From: Emticicia agri
GTDB lineage: Bacteria; Bacteroidota; Bacteroidia; Cytophagales; Spirosomataceae
NCBI GenBank assembly: GCA_945860265.1
Contig: CAMAQF010000001.1
Span: 1 to 64,000, forward strand
Direction of reading: 5' to 3'
Length of the DNA stretch: 64,000 bases
Both the position numbers and the translations under genes were made by a program. This document shows, one piece after another, positions 26,131-33,431 of the stretch; the stretch's first letter is position 1; every line of letters begins with the position of its first letter. Under the pieces are notes generated by a model. That model was not told the DNA's origin. It saw only the letters and a program-made list of their open reading frames with translations, and did no database searches.

Positions 26131-26874
26131 TTACGAATGCCATATTTCCCAAGCTTTTTCGGCTTGGAAGTGAAGCATCGGTAGGCCATTATGTATTTTT
26201 GCTCCTTGTTCTTTCCCTTTCCGTAAAAATAATGTTTCGAGTGGATTATAGACTAAATCATAAAGAAAATAATTTTCGGTCAGAGATTCATAAGGAATAT
26301 CAGGACATTGGTCGAATTTCGGGTAAGTTCCAACAGGAGAACAGTTGATAATCAATTGATAATCAGCTATTAAACTAGGTATTTCATCATAAGAAATGTT
26401 TTCTTCTGACTTGGTTCGAGAAACAGTTTTATAGACAATTCCTAAATCTTTCATTGCTGCCACAATTGCTTTTCCTGCTCCACCATTACCCAAAACAAGT
26501 GCTTTTATTGATGACACATTGACTTCGGAAAGGAAATCTTCAAGTGAAGTTTTAAAACCGAAATAATCTGAATTATACCCGATTAAGCGACCATCTTCCA
26601 TGAATTTAATAACATTTACTGCCCCGACTTTTTCGGCTGAAGCATCAAGGCCATCTAAAAAGGGCATTACCGACTGTTTGTGTGGAATTGTTACGTTTAA
26701 GCCTTTCAAATTTCGCTCATTTCTTAATAATTGAGGAAGTTCTAGTATATCGGGTAACTCAAAAAGTTTATATTCATGGGTTTCAGAAATACCCATTTCC
26801 TCAAACTTTTCGGTAAAATATTTTTTTGAAAACGAGTGTCCGAGCGGGTATCCGATTAGGGCGTAAGCGTTCAT
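26131..26874 (-). CDS. aroE: Shikimate dehydrogenase
   Basis: 247 residues, slightly short for AroE (about 270) but complete. Shikimate-binding residues appear in GYPLGHSFSKKYF and NVTIPHKQSVMPFLD, where Lys is catalytic, and the NADP Rossmann loop is VLGNGGAGKAIVAAM. The C-terminal NGLPMLHFQAEKAWEIW is the family's closing helix. The enzyme reduces 3-dehydroshikimate in aromatic amino-acid synthesis. It is first in a likely three-gene minus-strand operon with the ferredoxin and yjjG. Confidence 0.92.
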   Translation of the reverse strand: MNAYALIGYPLGHSFSKKYFTEKFEEMGISETHEYKLFELPDILELPQLLRNERNLKGLNVTIPHKQSVMPFLDGLDASAEKVGAVNVIKFMEDGRLIGYNSDYFGFKTSLEDFLSEVNVSSIKALVLGNGGAGKAIVAAMKDLGIVYKTVSRTKSEENISYDEIPSLIADYQLIINCSPVGTYPKFDQCPDIPYESLTENYFLYDLVYNPLETLFLRKGKEQGAKIHNGLPMLHFQAEKAWEIWHS

Positions 26875-26900
26875 GGAGAATTTATTAGTGGTTGCTTTTC

Positions 26901-26932
26901 TTTATGATAGGGGTTGCAACCCCTATCATAAA
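26901..26932. repeat. Perfect 32-base palindrome upstream of aroE
   Basis: Each half is 16 bases (right half CAACCCCTATCATAAA) with no loop. It lies 26 bases before the aroE ATG and 16 bases past the end of the short ORF at 26949. It could be a terminator for the short ORF on the minus strand or an operator for aroE. Confidence 0.6.
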
Positions 26933-26948
26933 AATATTTATTCGATAA

Positions 26949-27032
26949 TTATTTCTTTTTTCGGTAGCGAACTGTCAGTTCTTTATAGCCATAAGTTGGG
27001 TCGGGTTCACGTACAAAATTATAGTCGGACAT
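26949..27032 (-). CDS. Candidate 27-residue small protein
   Basis: A complete short ORF (ATG to TAA) reading MSDYNFVREPDPTYGYKELT and ending VRYRKKK. It has acidic and aromatic residues in the first half and a basic tail, which is not the composition of random AT-rich DNA, and it fills the gap between dedA and aroE. I cannot name a family. It might be a genuine small protein or the tail of a lost gene. Confidence 0.45.
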   Translation of the reverse strand: MSDYNFVREPDPTYGYKELTVRYRKKK

Positions 27033-27095
27033 GATTCTAAGTAAAATAATTGCTGGGTATTTATTTGCATTGCGAATAGACTGATTATCAAAACT

Positions 27096-27758
27096 TTAAG
27101 CAATATTATCATTTTTTGACGGGAAGAATTTCGCTTTTGCTATACCAATAATCATTGGTAAAATCGAGATGAAAACAATTCCTAAAACTACTTTCTCGAA
27201 ATTGTGTTTTACCCATTCGTTTGAACCAAGAAAATAGCCCAAAAGCGTGATGCTCGTTACCCACAAAACCGCTCCAAACACGCAAAACGTAATATATTTG
27301 CCGTATTTCATGCTACCCGCACCCGCCACAAACGGTGCGATTGTACGAATAATAGGCATAAAACGAGCAATAATTACTGCTTTACCGCCGTTTTTTTCGT
27401 AAAACTCTTCGGTCTTTGTGATGTATTCACGCTTCAAGAAAAGTATTTTATCACGAGATTTAATGAAATTACTAAAGTTTTTCCCGACTAAATAATTGAC
27501 GTTATCGCCCAAAAGTGCGGCAACAATCAAAAGTGGAATAACGAAAGCAATATCAAGTTTACCAGTTGTAGAAGCCAACAAACCCACCGCAAAAAGGAGC
27601 GAATCGCCAGGCAAAAGTGGCATGATGATAAAGCCTGTTTCTACAAAAATAATGAGAAATAAGATAGCGTAAGTTAGCGTATCATATTCAGCCAAAAACC
27701 ATTGAAGCGTAGTTAATGGGTCTTTTAAAAAGTCTAAGATAAAATGTATGAATTCCAT
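27096..27758 (-). CDS. DedA family membrane protein
   Basis: 220 residues with four to five hydrophobic segments. The SNARE-associated/DedA signature is present: FVETGFIIMPLLPGDSLLF, the reentrant acidic/Arg motif in FMPIIRTIAPFVAGAG (R-x3-P in the second half) and NYLVGKNF. DedA proteins are half-conserved transporters; some members flip undecaprenyl phosphate or phospholipids. Which activity applies here is not known. It is the first gene upstream of the short ORF and aroE on the minus strand. Confidence 0.9.
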   Translation of the reverse strand: MEFIHFILDFLKDPLTTLQWFLAEYDTLTYAILFLIIFVETGFIIMPLLPGDSLLFAVGLLASTTGKLDIAFVIPLLIVAALLGDNVNYLVGKNFSNFIKSRDKILFLKREYITKTEEFYEKNGGKAVIIARFMPIIRTIAPFVAGAGSMKYGKYITFCVFGAVLWVTSITLLGYFLGSNEWVKHNFEKVVLGIVFISILPMIIGIAKAKFFPSKNDNIA

Positions 27759-27763
27759 GATGA

Positions 27764-27777
27764 GAGTTCTGAGTTTA
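27764..27777. repeat. Left arm of a 14-bp inverted repeat flanking the four-helix-bundle relic
   Basis: GAGTTCTGAGTTTA. A near copy of its first part follows at once (AGAGTTCTGAGT at 27777-27788). Its exact reverse complement is at 28206-28219. Confidence 0.7.
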
Positions 27778-27796
27778 GAGTTCTGAGTGTCCGTTT

Positions 27797-28177
27797 CTAT
27801 GATTTCTTTCTCTTTTCCTCTTGATTTTGCTTTGTGGTTAAAATAATACTATGGATGATTTTTAATAATTCTAAACATTCGCCATGAATTGACTCAAAAG
27901 ATTTGGCATCTATAAATAAAGTTTCTTTCAGTTGTCGAACCAAATATGAAGTTTCTCGCACTTCCTTCGAAGCAATGCCTAATTTATGTACAAAGTCTTA
28001 GGTGGATTATGTTGAAAGAGCTTCGTTTACATTTGCTCCGATCGCTGTTCCGCTTTTTAAAACTTGCTTTGATAGAACATATTCTTTGGTATTTTCCTGT
28101 AAAAACTTATATTTATTGATAATCCTCACAGAAAACCTAAAATATTTTTGATTAATTATGCTTTCTGTATTTTTCAA
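27797..28177 (-). pseudogene. Four-helix-bundle (23S rRNA intervening-sequence type) protein, two in-frame stops
   Basis: The reading frame from TTG at 28177 gives KNTESIINQKYFRFSVRI, then KEYVLSKQVLKSGTAIGANV and NEALST, a TAA (28007-28009), Ser-Thr, a second TAA (27998-28000), and continues in the same frame as DFVHKLGIASKEVRETSYLV to a final TAG at 27797. This is the whole four-helix-bundle (IVS/S23) family protein of about 125 residues, interrupted only by two stop codons two codons apart. A CAA-to-TAA and an AAA-to-TAA change would explain both. The start has decayed to TTG as well. It is flanked by a 14-bp inverted repeat, like a mobile intervening sequence. Confidence 0.8.
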
Positions 28178-28205
28178 AAAAAACAGCAACAAAACACAGT
28201 ATAAA

Positions 28206-28219
28206 TAAACTCAGAACTC
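28206..28219. repeat. Right arm of the 14-bp inverted repeat
   Basis: TAAACTCAGAACTC, the exact reverse complement of 27764-27777. It lies immediately before the stop of the comA-like gene. The two arms enclose about 430 bases holding only the four-helix-bundle relic. Confidence 0.7.
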
Positions 28220-28223
28220 AGTA

Positions 28224-29051
28224 TCACTCTTCCTGCGTGATACGTTTATCGCCGCTGTATTTGCCGAGTTTGAAACGTTTTTTAGTTTTTTCCGGTAAAA
28301 AATGAGCAAAAGTGTCTCCCCTCAAGCCCAAACGAATAGTTTCGAGTGGAATTACTTCATGAGGTGCGATATTTCCCAGGTTTACGTTTGTTCCTACTAA
28401 TTTAACAAAATAAACTTGTTGGGATTTTTGAGGAGCTTCCCAAATAATTTTTTCGGCAGGAATGGCATGAATAATTTCATCAACTAAACCTTGACGCACT
28501 TCGCCACTGCTACGAAAAAGACCAACGTTTCCACCTTCACGGGCTTCACCGATTACTTTCCAAGCACCAGCATCAAGTTCCGACTGCATCATTTCAATCC
28601 ATTTATACGGAGCAAAAATCTTTTCAGCATCTTTAGAACCTACTTCTGAAAGTACTTTTACACGCGTAGCCAAACGACGAATATATTCACATTTTTCATC
28701 ACTTGGAATTTCGATAGAGCCGTCAGAAACTTCGGCGTATTCGAGTTTATATTGGTCTAAAACTCTTAAATAATCTTCAAATTGGTCACGGGCTACAAAT
28801 GCTTCGAAGAGTGTTCCGCCAAAATAAAGTGGAATACCTGCATCTTGATATACTTTTACTTTATCTTTTAGGTTCGGAGTTACAAATGAAGTTGCCCAGC
28901 CAAGTTTTACAATATCTATATGCGGTGCCGAAACATCCAACATATCTTCTACTTCTCTAATACTGAGACCTTTATCCATTACCATCGTTAGGCCAGACTC
29001 ACGTGGTTTCGCTGTACGTTTCGGTACGTGGTTTAAACTATAATTCATCAT
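28224..29051 (-). CDS. comA: Phosphosulfolactate synthase (ComA family)
   Basis: 275 residues with the ComA TIM-barrel signature: GLTMVMDKGLSIREVEDML, HIDIVKLGWATSF, YFGGTLFEAF, YAEVSDGSIEIP, VLSEVGSKD and the KVIGEAREGGNVGLF strand. The enzyme adds sulfite to phosphoenolpyruvate to give (R)-phosphosulfolactate, the first step of coenzyme M synthesis in methanogens. In bacteria it can feed sulfolactate or cysteate pools; in Cytophagales a link with sulfonolipids is conceivable but not shown here. A TATCTTTG box (minus strand, 29082-29089) lies 30 bases upstream and may be its -7 element. No other sulfonate genes are nearby. Confidence 0.88.
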   Translation of the reverse strand: MMNYSLNHVPKRTAKPRESGLTMVMDKGLSIREVEDMLDVSAPHIDIVKLGWATSFVTPNLKDKVKVYQDAGIPLYFGGTLFEAFVARDQFEDYLRVLDQYKLEYAEVSDGSIEIPSDEKCEYIRRLATRVKVLSEVGSKDAEKIFAPYKWIEMMQSELDAGAWKVIGEAREGGNVGLFRSSGEVRQGLVDEIIHAIPAEKIIWEAPQKSQQVYFVKLVGTNVNLGNIAPHEVIPLETIRLGLRGDTFAHFLPEKTKKRFKLGKYSGDKRITQEE

Positions 29052-29081
29052 CTACTTTTTCTTGTTTTTTTGAATCAAGGG

Positions 29082-29089
29082 CAAAGATA
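29082..29089 (-). promoter_or_regulatory. Candidate -7 element for comA
   Basis: TATCTTTG on the minus strand, matching TAnnTTTG, 30 bases upstream of the ATG. No good TTTG is seen 19-21 bases further upstream, so only the -7 half is supported. Confidence 0.35.
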
Positions 29090-29171
29090 ATAAATTTTGT
29101 TGTATGGAGTTTTATTTAATGATGAATGCTTTATGATTAATGTTTTATGAAGAATAATGAAAAATAACCAT

Positions 29172-29202
29172 AAAAATCTGCAAGGAAGTCTTACAGATTT
29201 TT
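29172..29202 (-). terminator. Terminator downstream of the RluB-like gene
   Basis: AAAAATCTG / CAGATTTTT stem with an inner AAG/CTT pair, about 70 bases past the stop of the RluB-like gene. On the minus strand the right-hand arm ends in five T. Confidence 0.6.
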
Positions 29203-29270
29203 ATGAAATCTTAATGTTAAATCAAGCATTACTCACTGAACATTAATAGATAAACATTTTGAAATAAGCA

Positions 29271-30899
29271 TTAAAGCATATATTTCAAGCGAATCACTTC
29301 TTTTTCGGTCAAGAAACGCCATTTACCGCGTGGAAGGTCTTTTTTGTCAAGACCAGCGTAAGTGGTTCGGTCGAGTTTTAAAACCTCATATCCTAAGTGT
29401 TCAAAAATACGACGCACAATGCGGTTTTTGCCACTGTGAATCTTTATACCTACAACTTCAGCATCGGGCGTTACAAGTGCTAATTCGTCGGGTTTGATAA
29501 AACCATCTTCCAAATCAATACCATTTACGATTGTCTCAAAATCTTCGTTTGTGATAGGTTTATCTAATTCAACTTGATAGATTTTCTTGATTTCATTTGA
29601 TGGATGCGAAAGCTTTTCGGCCACTTCTCCATCGTTTGTCAAAAGCAATAAACCTGTTGTGTTTCTATCCAAACGACCTACTGGATAAATACGTTCTGGA
29701 CAAGCATTTTTTACCAAATCCATCACCGTTCTACGCTCATCTGGGTCTTCGGTAGTCGTGATAAAATCTTTTGGTTTGTTCAATAAAACATACATCAATT
29801 TCTCACGACTCAATATTTTTTTGCCATATTTCACCACATCGGTAGGCTTCACTTTATAGCCCATTTCCGTAATTTCTTTACCATTTACCGTAATTTGTCC
29901 CGATGCAATCAATTCGTCGGCATCACGACGAGAAGCTACTCCAGCATTTGAAATATAACGATTTAGTCTTACTGAACCATCTTTCGGCGACTCACTTTCT
30001 TCCTTTATAACTTTTTTCTGAACTTTATCAGGAAGTTTGCTTTTCAAACGCTCCGCATCATAATTTGGAGCTTCTAATCGCCCAGAAGTTGCTTGATTTT
30101 CTTTTGGCTCAAATTTATCTTTCGGTTTGAAATCTCTATTATGCGGTTCGTTTTTCTGAAACCGAGGTTTGTCAGCCGAATAAGCGTTTTTTCGGTCGTT
30201 TGACGTTGCTCGGCCGCTATCATCTCTTTTTCTAAAAGGATGTGCTGGCTTTTCATCAGAAAAAATTCTTGGTTTATCTTCAAAAGATTTTGGAGCGGAA
30301 TCTTTCCTATCGCCAAATGGCTTGCGGTCAGAACTTTCTTCTCTTTTTTGATAGGGACGGTCGCTGCTGAATGGTTTTCTATCGCTTCTTTCACCAAATG
30401 GCTTACGATCAGAACTTTCTTCTCTTTTTTGATAAGGACGGTCGCTGCTGAATGGCTTTCTGTCGCTTCTTTGACCAAATGGCTTGCGGTCAGAACTTTC
30501 TTCTCTTTTTCGGTAAGGGCGGTCACTGCTGAAAGGTTTTCTGTCGCTTCTTTCGCCAAATGGCTTGCGGTCAGAACTTTCTTCTCTTTTTTGGGAAGAG
30601 TGGTCACTGCTGAAAGGCTTTCTGTCGCTTCTTTCACCAAATGGCTTGCGGTCAGAGCTTTCTTCTCTTTTTTGGTAAGGGCGGTCACTGCTGAAAGGCT
30701 TTTTGTCGCTTCTATCGCCGAATGGCTTTCTATCGCTGTAAGTTTTACTTTCGCTGTTATTCGTCACAATACGTTTTCTTTCTCCGAAACCACCGACGCC
30801 ATTCTCTCTTTTCTTGAAGGTTGGTTTATCACCAAATGCCTTTTTTTCGCCGAAACCACCACGGTTATCGGACTTTTTTGGTCTTTCTGAATTCCTCAT
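29271..30899 (-). CDS. RluB-like rRNA pseudouridine synthase with a repetitive N-terminal extension
   Basis: 542 residues. Residues about 309-355 are an S4 domain (RLNRYISNAGVASRRDADEL), and the synthase domain follows with the catalytic Asp411 in PVGRLDRNTTGLLLLTNDG and the closing HSGKNRIVRRIFEHLGYEVL motif. Together they fit RluB, which modifies the 2605 region of 23S rRNA. The first 300 residues are disordered, rich in Ser, Asp, Arg, Lys, Pro and Phe, and carry five tandem copies of a 27-residue unit (SSDRKPFGERSDRKPFSSD, then R-P-Y-Q-K-R-E-E) at 54-197. Such tails occur on RluB homologues in Bacteroidota and probably bind RNA. A TACCTTTG box at 30951-30958 may be its -7 element. Confidence 0.88.
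   Translation of the reverse strand: MRNSERPKKSDNRGGFGEKKAFGDKPTFKKRENGVGGFGERKRIVTNNSESKTYSDRKPFGDRSDKKPFSSDRPYQKREESSDRKPFGERSDRKPFSSDHSSQKREESSDRKPFGERSDRKPFSSDRPYRKREESSDRKPFGQRSDRKPFSSDRPYQKREESSDRKPFGERSDRKPFSSDRPYQKREESSDRKPFGDRKDSAPKSFEDKPRIFSDEKPAHPFRKRDDSGRATSNDRKNAYSADKPRFQKNEPHNRDFKPKDKFEPKENQATSGRLEAPNYDAERLKSKLPDKVQKKVIKEESESPKDGSVRLNRYISNAGVASRRDADELIASGQITVNGKEITEMGYKVKPTDVVKYGKKILSREKLMYVLLNKPKDFITTTEDPDERRTVMDLVKNACPERIYPVGRLDRNTTGLLLLTNDGEVAEKLSHPSNEIKKIYQVELDKPITNEDFETIVNGIDLEDGFIKPDELALVTPDAEVVGIKIHSGKNRIVRRIFEHLGYEVLKLDRTTYAGLDKKDLPRGKWRFLTEKEVIRLKYML
30309..30740 (-). repeat. Tandem 81-bp coding repeat in the RluB-like gene
   Basis: Five units plus a partial sixth, each 81 bp (27 codons), with KPFG and KPFS boxes alternating every 10-13 residues. 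Because 81 is divisible by three, two other frames also stay open here. Unit variants (RPYQ, DHSSQ, RPYR; GERS, GQRS) show point divergence and suggest past slippage or recombination. Confidence 0.85.
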
Positions 30900-30950
30900 T
30901 GGATTTGCAGCATCACTGCTGTAATTAAATAACTAATTGATTATCGAGCC

Positions 30951-30958
30951 CAAAGGTA
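30951..30958 (-). promoter_or_regulatory. Candidate -7 element for the RluB-like gene
   Basis: TACCTTTG on the minus strand, 52 bases upstream of the ATG. The -33 position lacks a good TTTG. Confidence 0.35.
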
Positions 30959-31024
30959 CAGCTTTTTAATTAAGAATTTAGAATGAAGAATATAGATTTT
31001 TGTGCGTGTCGCCAAATTAACAAA

Positions 31025-31054
31025 AAAGACCACTGAGTTTTCTCAATAGTCTTT
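31025..31054 (-). terminator. Terminator downstream of ppa
   Basis: AAAGAC ... GTCTTT outer stem and TGAG / CTCA inner stem with a TTTT loop, 19 bases past the pyrophosphatase stop, with a T-rich flank on the minus strand. Confidence 0.6.
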
Positions 31055-31072
31055 ATCTTTTTTAAATTAATC

Positions 31073-31693
31073 TTAAATCGGTTTGAAAATCAAATCACGG
31101 TAATCCATCATTGATTTACGGATTACATCATGAGCATCTGCACGGCCATAAACATTCGAGATTTCGATGGCGTTTTTTTCGTCTGGCAAACTCTTGTAGG
31201 TCAAAAAATAGTGCTTCAAACGAGTAAGAATAGCTTCTGGCAGTTCGCTGATATCAGCAAATTTTTGATAAATCGGGTCGTCAACCAAAACCGCAATAAT
31301 TTTGTCATCGGCTTCGCCTTTATCTAGCAAGCATAGTCCGCCAATCGGAATAGCTTGTAATAAAATATCTCCATGCGGAATATGGTGGCTCGAAAGCACA
31401 CAAATATCCAATGGGTCACCATCACCTTCTTGGACTTTTTCAGAACCACGCTCACGAGCGAGTTTTGCTACTTCTTCACCACAATATGTCTGGGGAATAA
31501 ATCCGTAAAGCGAAGGAATTATATTAGAGTATTTTTGTGGACGGTCTATTTTTAAATAACCCGATTCTTTATCTACTTCATATTTAATAGTATCTGAAGG
31601 TACGATTTCAACAAATACTGTAACTTTTTCTGGGGCATTATCACCTACTGAAATTCCATGCCACGGGTGTGCTTTGTAAACTTGTTTCATCAT
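31073..31693 (-). CDS. ppa: Inorganic pyrophosphatase (family I)
   Basis: 206 residues. The active-site signature is in GDGDPLDICVLS, with the three aspartates that bind Mg, and is preceded by VFVEIVPSDTIKYEVDKESG, the substrate-binding Lys/Arg block. GEADDKIIAVLVDDP is the second acidic cluster. The enzyme hydrolyses pyrophosphate and drives biosynthetic reactions. Length and motifs match the slightly longer bacterial form found in Bacteroidota. Either of two adjacent ATG codons could be the start. It is monocistronic with its own terminator. Confidence 0.93.
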   Translation of the reverse strand: MMKQVYKAHPWHGISVGDNAPEKVTVFVEIVPSDTIKYEVDKESGYLKIDRPQKYSNIIPSLYGFIPQTYCGEEVAKLARERGSEKVQEGDGDPLDICVLSSHHIPHGDILLQAIPIGGLCLLDKGEADDKIIAVLVDDPIYQKFADISELPEAILTRLKHYFLTYKSLPDEKNAIEISNVYGRADAHDVIRKSMMDYRDLIFKPI

Positions 31694-31991
31694 CTAAGAA
31701 TTCAAATTTTTAGTAAAGAAAGGCAATTAACAAGGAATTGGCAAAATTAGATGGCCGATATTAACAAATTAACAATATATCATTAAAGTACCGGTATAAG
31801 CAGTTTTTACTTAGTTTATTTTTATTTTAACTCGAAGGCAATAAGAACTACTAAGTTTTTTCATTTGCTGGATTTTGAATATTATCAAAGATTTAGAATA
31901 AATATAGAGCAAGTAGTTTTAAAGAAAACAAAGAATGGTTAAGTTTGAGTAATAAATTCAAGTAGTTTACTTACCTAAATTTTATCACCAA
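31694..31991. other. Intergenic region between divergent ppa and M20 genes
   Basis: 298 AT-rich bases. No ORF, tRNA or strong hairpin is seen, and no clear -33/-7 promoter pair was found. Confidence 0.4.
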
Positions 31992-33278
31992 ATGAAAAGA
32001 CCCTTATTATTAGCACTTTCATTATCAGTAACTTGTTCGTTTGGACAGAGCTCATTGAAAGCAAAAATTAATGCAAAAGCCGAATCTATTGACTCAAAAG
32101 TGGTTACTTGGAGAAGAGATATTCACCAAAATCCAGAACTTGGAAATCGTGAATTTAAGACTGCTGAAAAAATAGCTGCCCATTTAAAATCGCTTGGAAT
32201 TGAAGTGCAAGAAAAAGTGGCGTACACGGGTGTTGTGGGAATATTGAAAGGTGGAAAACCTGGACCGGTTGTATTGCTCAGAGCAGATATGGATGCACTT
32301 CCCGTAACTGAAAGAGCCGATATTGCTTTCAAATCAAATGTTGTGACGGAATACAATAACCAAAAAACTGGTGTAATGCATGCTTGCGGACATGATACGC
32401 ACGTGGCGATTTTGATGGGTGTGGCAGAAGTGCTTTCGTCGATGAAAAATGATTTGGCAGGAACGGTAAAATTTTGTTTCCAACCAGCTGAAGAAGGTGC
32501 TCCAGCAGGTGAAGAAGGTGGAGCTGGTTTGATGATAAAACAAGGCGTAATGGAAAACCCGAAAGTTGATGTGGCTTTTGGTTTACACATTAATTCTCAG
32601 ACCAATGTCGGGCAAATCAGATACCGTTCTGGCCCAGAAATGGCCGCTGCTGACACTTATATGCTCAAAATCAAAGGAAAACAAACGCATGGAGCGAGTC
32701 CGTGGAGCGGAGTTGACCCGATTGTAACAGGCTCACAAATCGTAATGGCTTACCAAACGATAATCAGCAGAAATGTGGATATTACAGAAAATCCTGCGAT
32801 CGTGACGATTGGAGCTTTTAATGCGGGCATCAGAAGCAATATTATTCCTGAAGAAGCAACGATGATTGGTACAATTAGAAGCTTCAGCGAAGTACAACAA
32901 CAGCTTATTCACAAAAGAATGCAAGAAATTGCAACCAATATTGCCGAAAGTGCGGGTGCAACTGCCGATTTGAAAATTAATATTGGTGTGCCTGTCACTT
33001 ATAATGACCCAACTTTGACGGAAAAGATGGGTCCGACGCTAACGGCTTTGGCAGGAAAAGAAAATATCCTGACCGCTCCGCTCGCCACTGGTGCCGAAGA
33101 TTTTAGTTTCTTTGGCAAAAAAGTGCCCGCATTTTTCTTCTTTTTGGGCGGAAAACCAATAGGTAGCACAGCAGCAGCTCCACACCATACGCCAGATTTC
33201 TTTATTGATGATAGCGGTCTGGGCCTTGGCGTAAAAGCCCTTTGCCACTTGACAGTTGATTATTTTGAAAAGAAATAA
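31992..33278 (+). CDS. Secreted M20 family amidohydrolase
   Basis: 428 residues with a signal peptide (cleavage near SFGQS). It is an M20D hippurate/IAA-amino-acid hydrolase type: WRRDIHQNPELGNREF, VLLRADMDALPV, MHACGHDTHVAILMG (His/Asp metal ligands), PAEEGAPAGEEGGAGLMI (catalytic Glu) and TGAEDFSFFGKKVPAFFFFLG. The dimerisation lid domain lies in the middle. These enzymes cleave amide bonds of N-acyl amino acids, and the substrate here is unknown. A hairpin terminator follows. Confidence 0.92.
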   Translation: MKRPLLLALSLSVTCSFGQSSLKAKINAKAESIDSKVVTWRRDIHQNPELGNREFKTAEKIAAHLKSLGIEVQEKVAYTGVVGILKGGKPGPVVLLRADMDALPVTERADIAFKSNVVTEYNNQKTGVMHACGHDTHVAILMGVAEVLSSMKNDLAGTVKFCFQPAEEGAPAGEEGGAGLMIKQGVMENPKVDVAFGLHINSQTNVGQIRYRSGPEMAAADTYMLKIKGKQTHGASPWSGVDPIVTGSQIVMAYQTIISRNVDITENPAIVTIGAFNAGIRSNIIPEEATMIGTIRSFSEVQQQLIHKRMQEIATNIAESAGATADLKINIGVPVTYNDPTLTEKMGPTLTALAGKENILTAPLATGAEDFSFFGKKVPAFFFFLGGKPIGSTAAAPHHTPDFFIDDSGLGLGVKALCHLTVDYFEKK

Positions 33279-33290
33279 AGGAAAGAATAG

Positions 33291-33326
33291 TGTAATCTAC
33301 AAATTCGTATCAACTTGTAGATTACA
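33291..33326. terminator. Hairpin between convergent M20 and GH30 genes
   Basis: TGTAATCTACAA / TTGTAGATTACA, a 12-bp perfect stem with a 12-base loop, 12 bases after the M20 stop. The T-run is weak. Confidence 0.55.
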
Positions 33327-33431
33327 TTCTATAAATTTATATAAATAATGATATAAAGACGCTTAAAGGAATATTTGGAAAAGCACTGAAACTATCTCGT
33401 ACTAAAATTATTGTTATAAAACCACGCTTAA

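Noticed and set aside
27998-28009. Stop-codon recoding in the four-helix-bundle gene
   Set aside because: Both stops are TAA, the start codon is also degraded, and no SECIS-like or other recoding signal is visible, so decay is simpler.
30309-30740. Regular repeats that could suggest a CRISPR array
   Set aside because: The units are contiguous 81-bp coding repeats without spacers and lie within a clear gene; no cas genes are present.
30074-30890. Long open frames on both strands overlapping the RluB-like N-terminus
   Set aside because: They are by-products of the 81-bp tandem repeat, which keeps all frames open. Their translations are low-complexity and lack domains, while the S4 and synthase domains fix the true frame.
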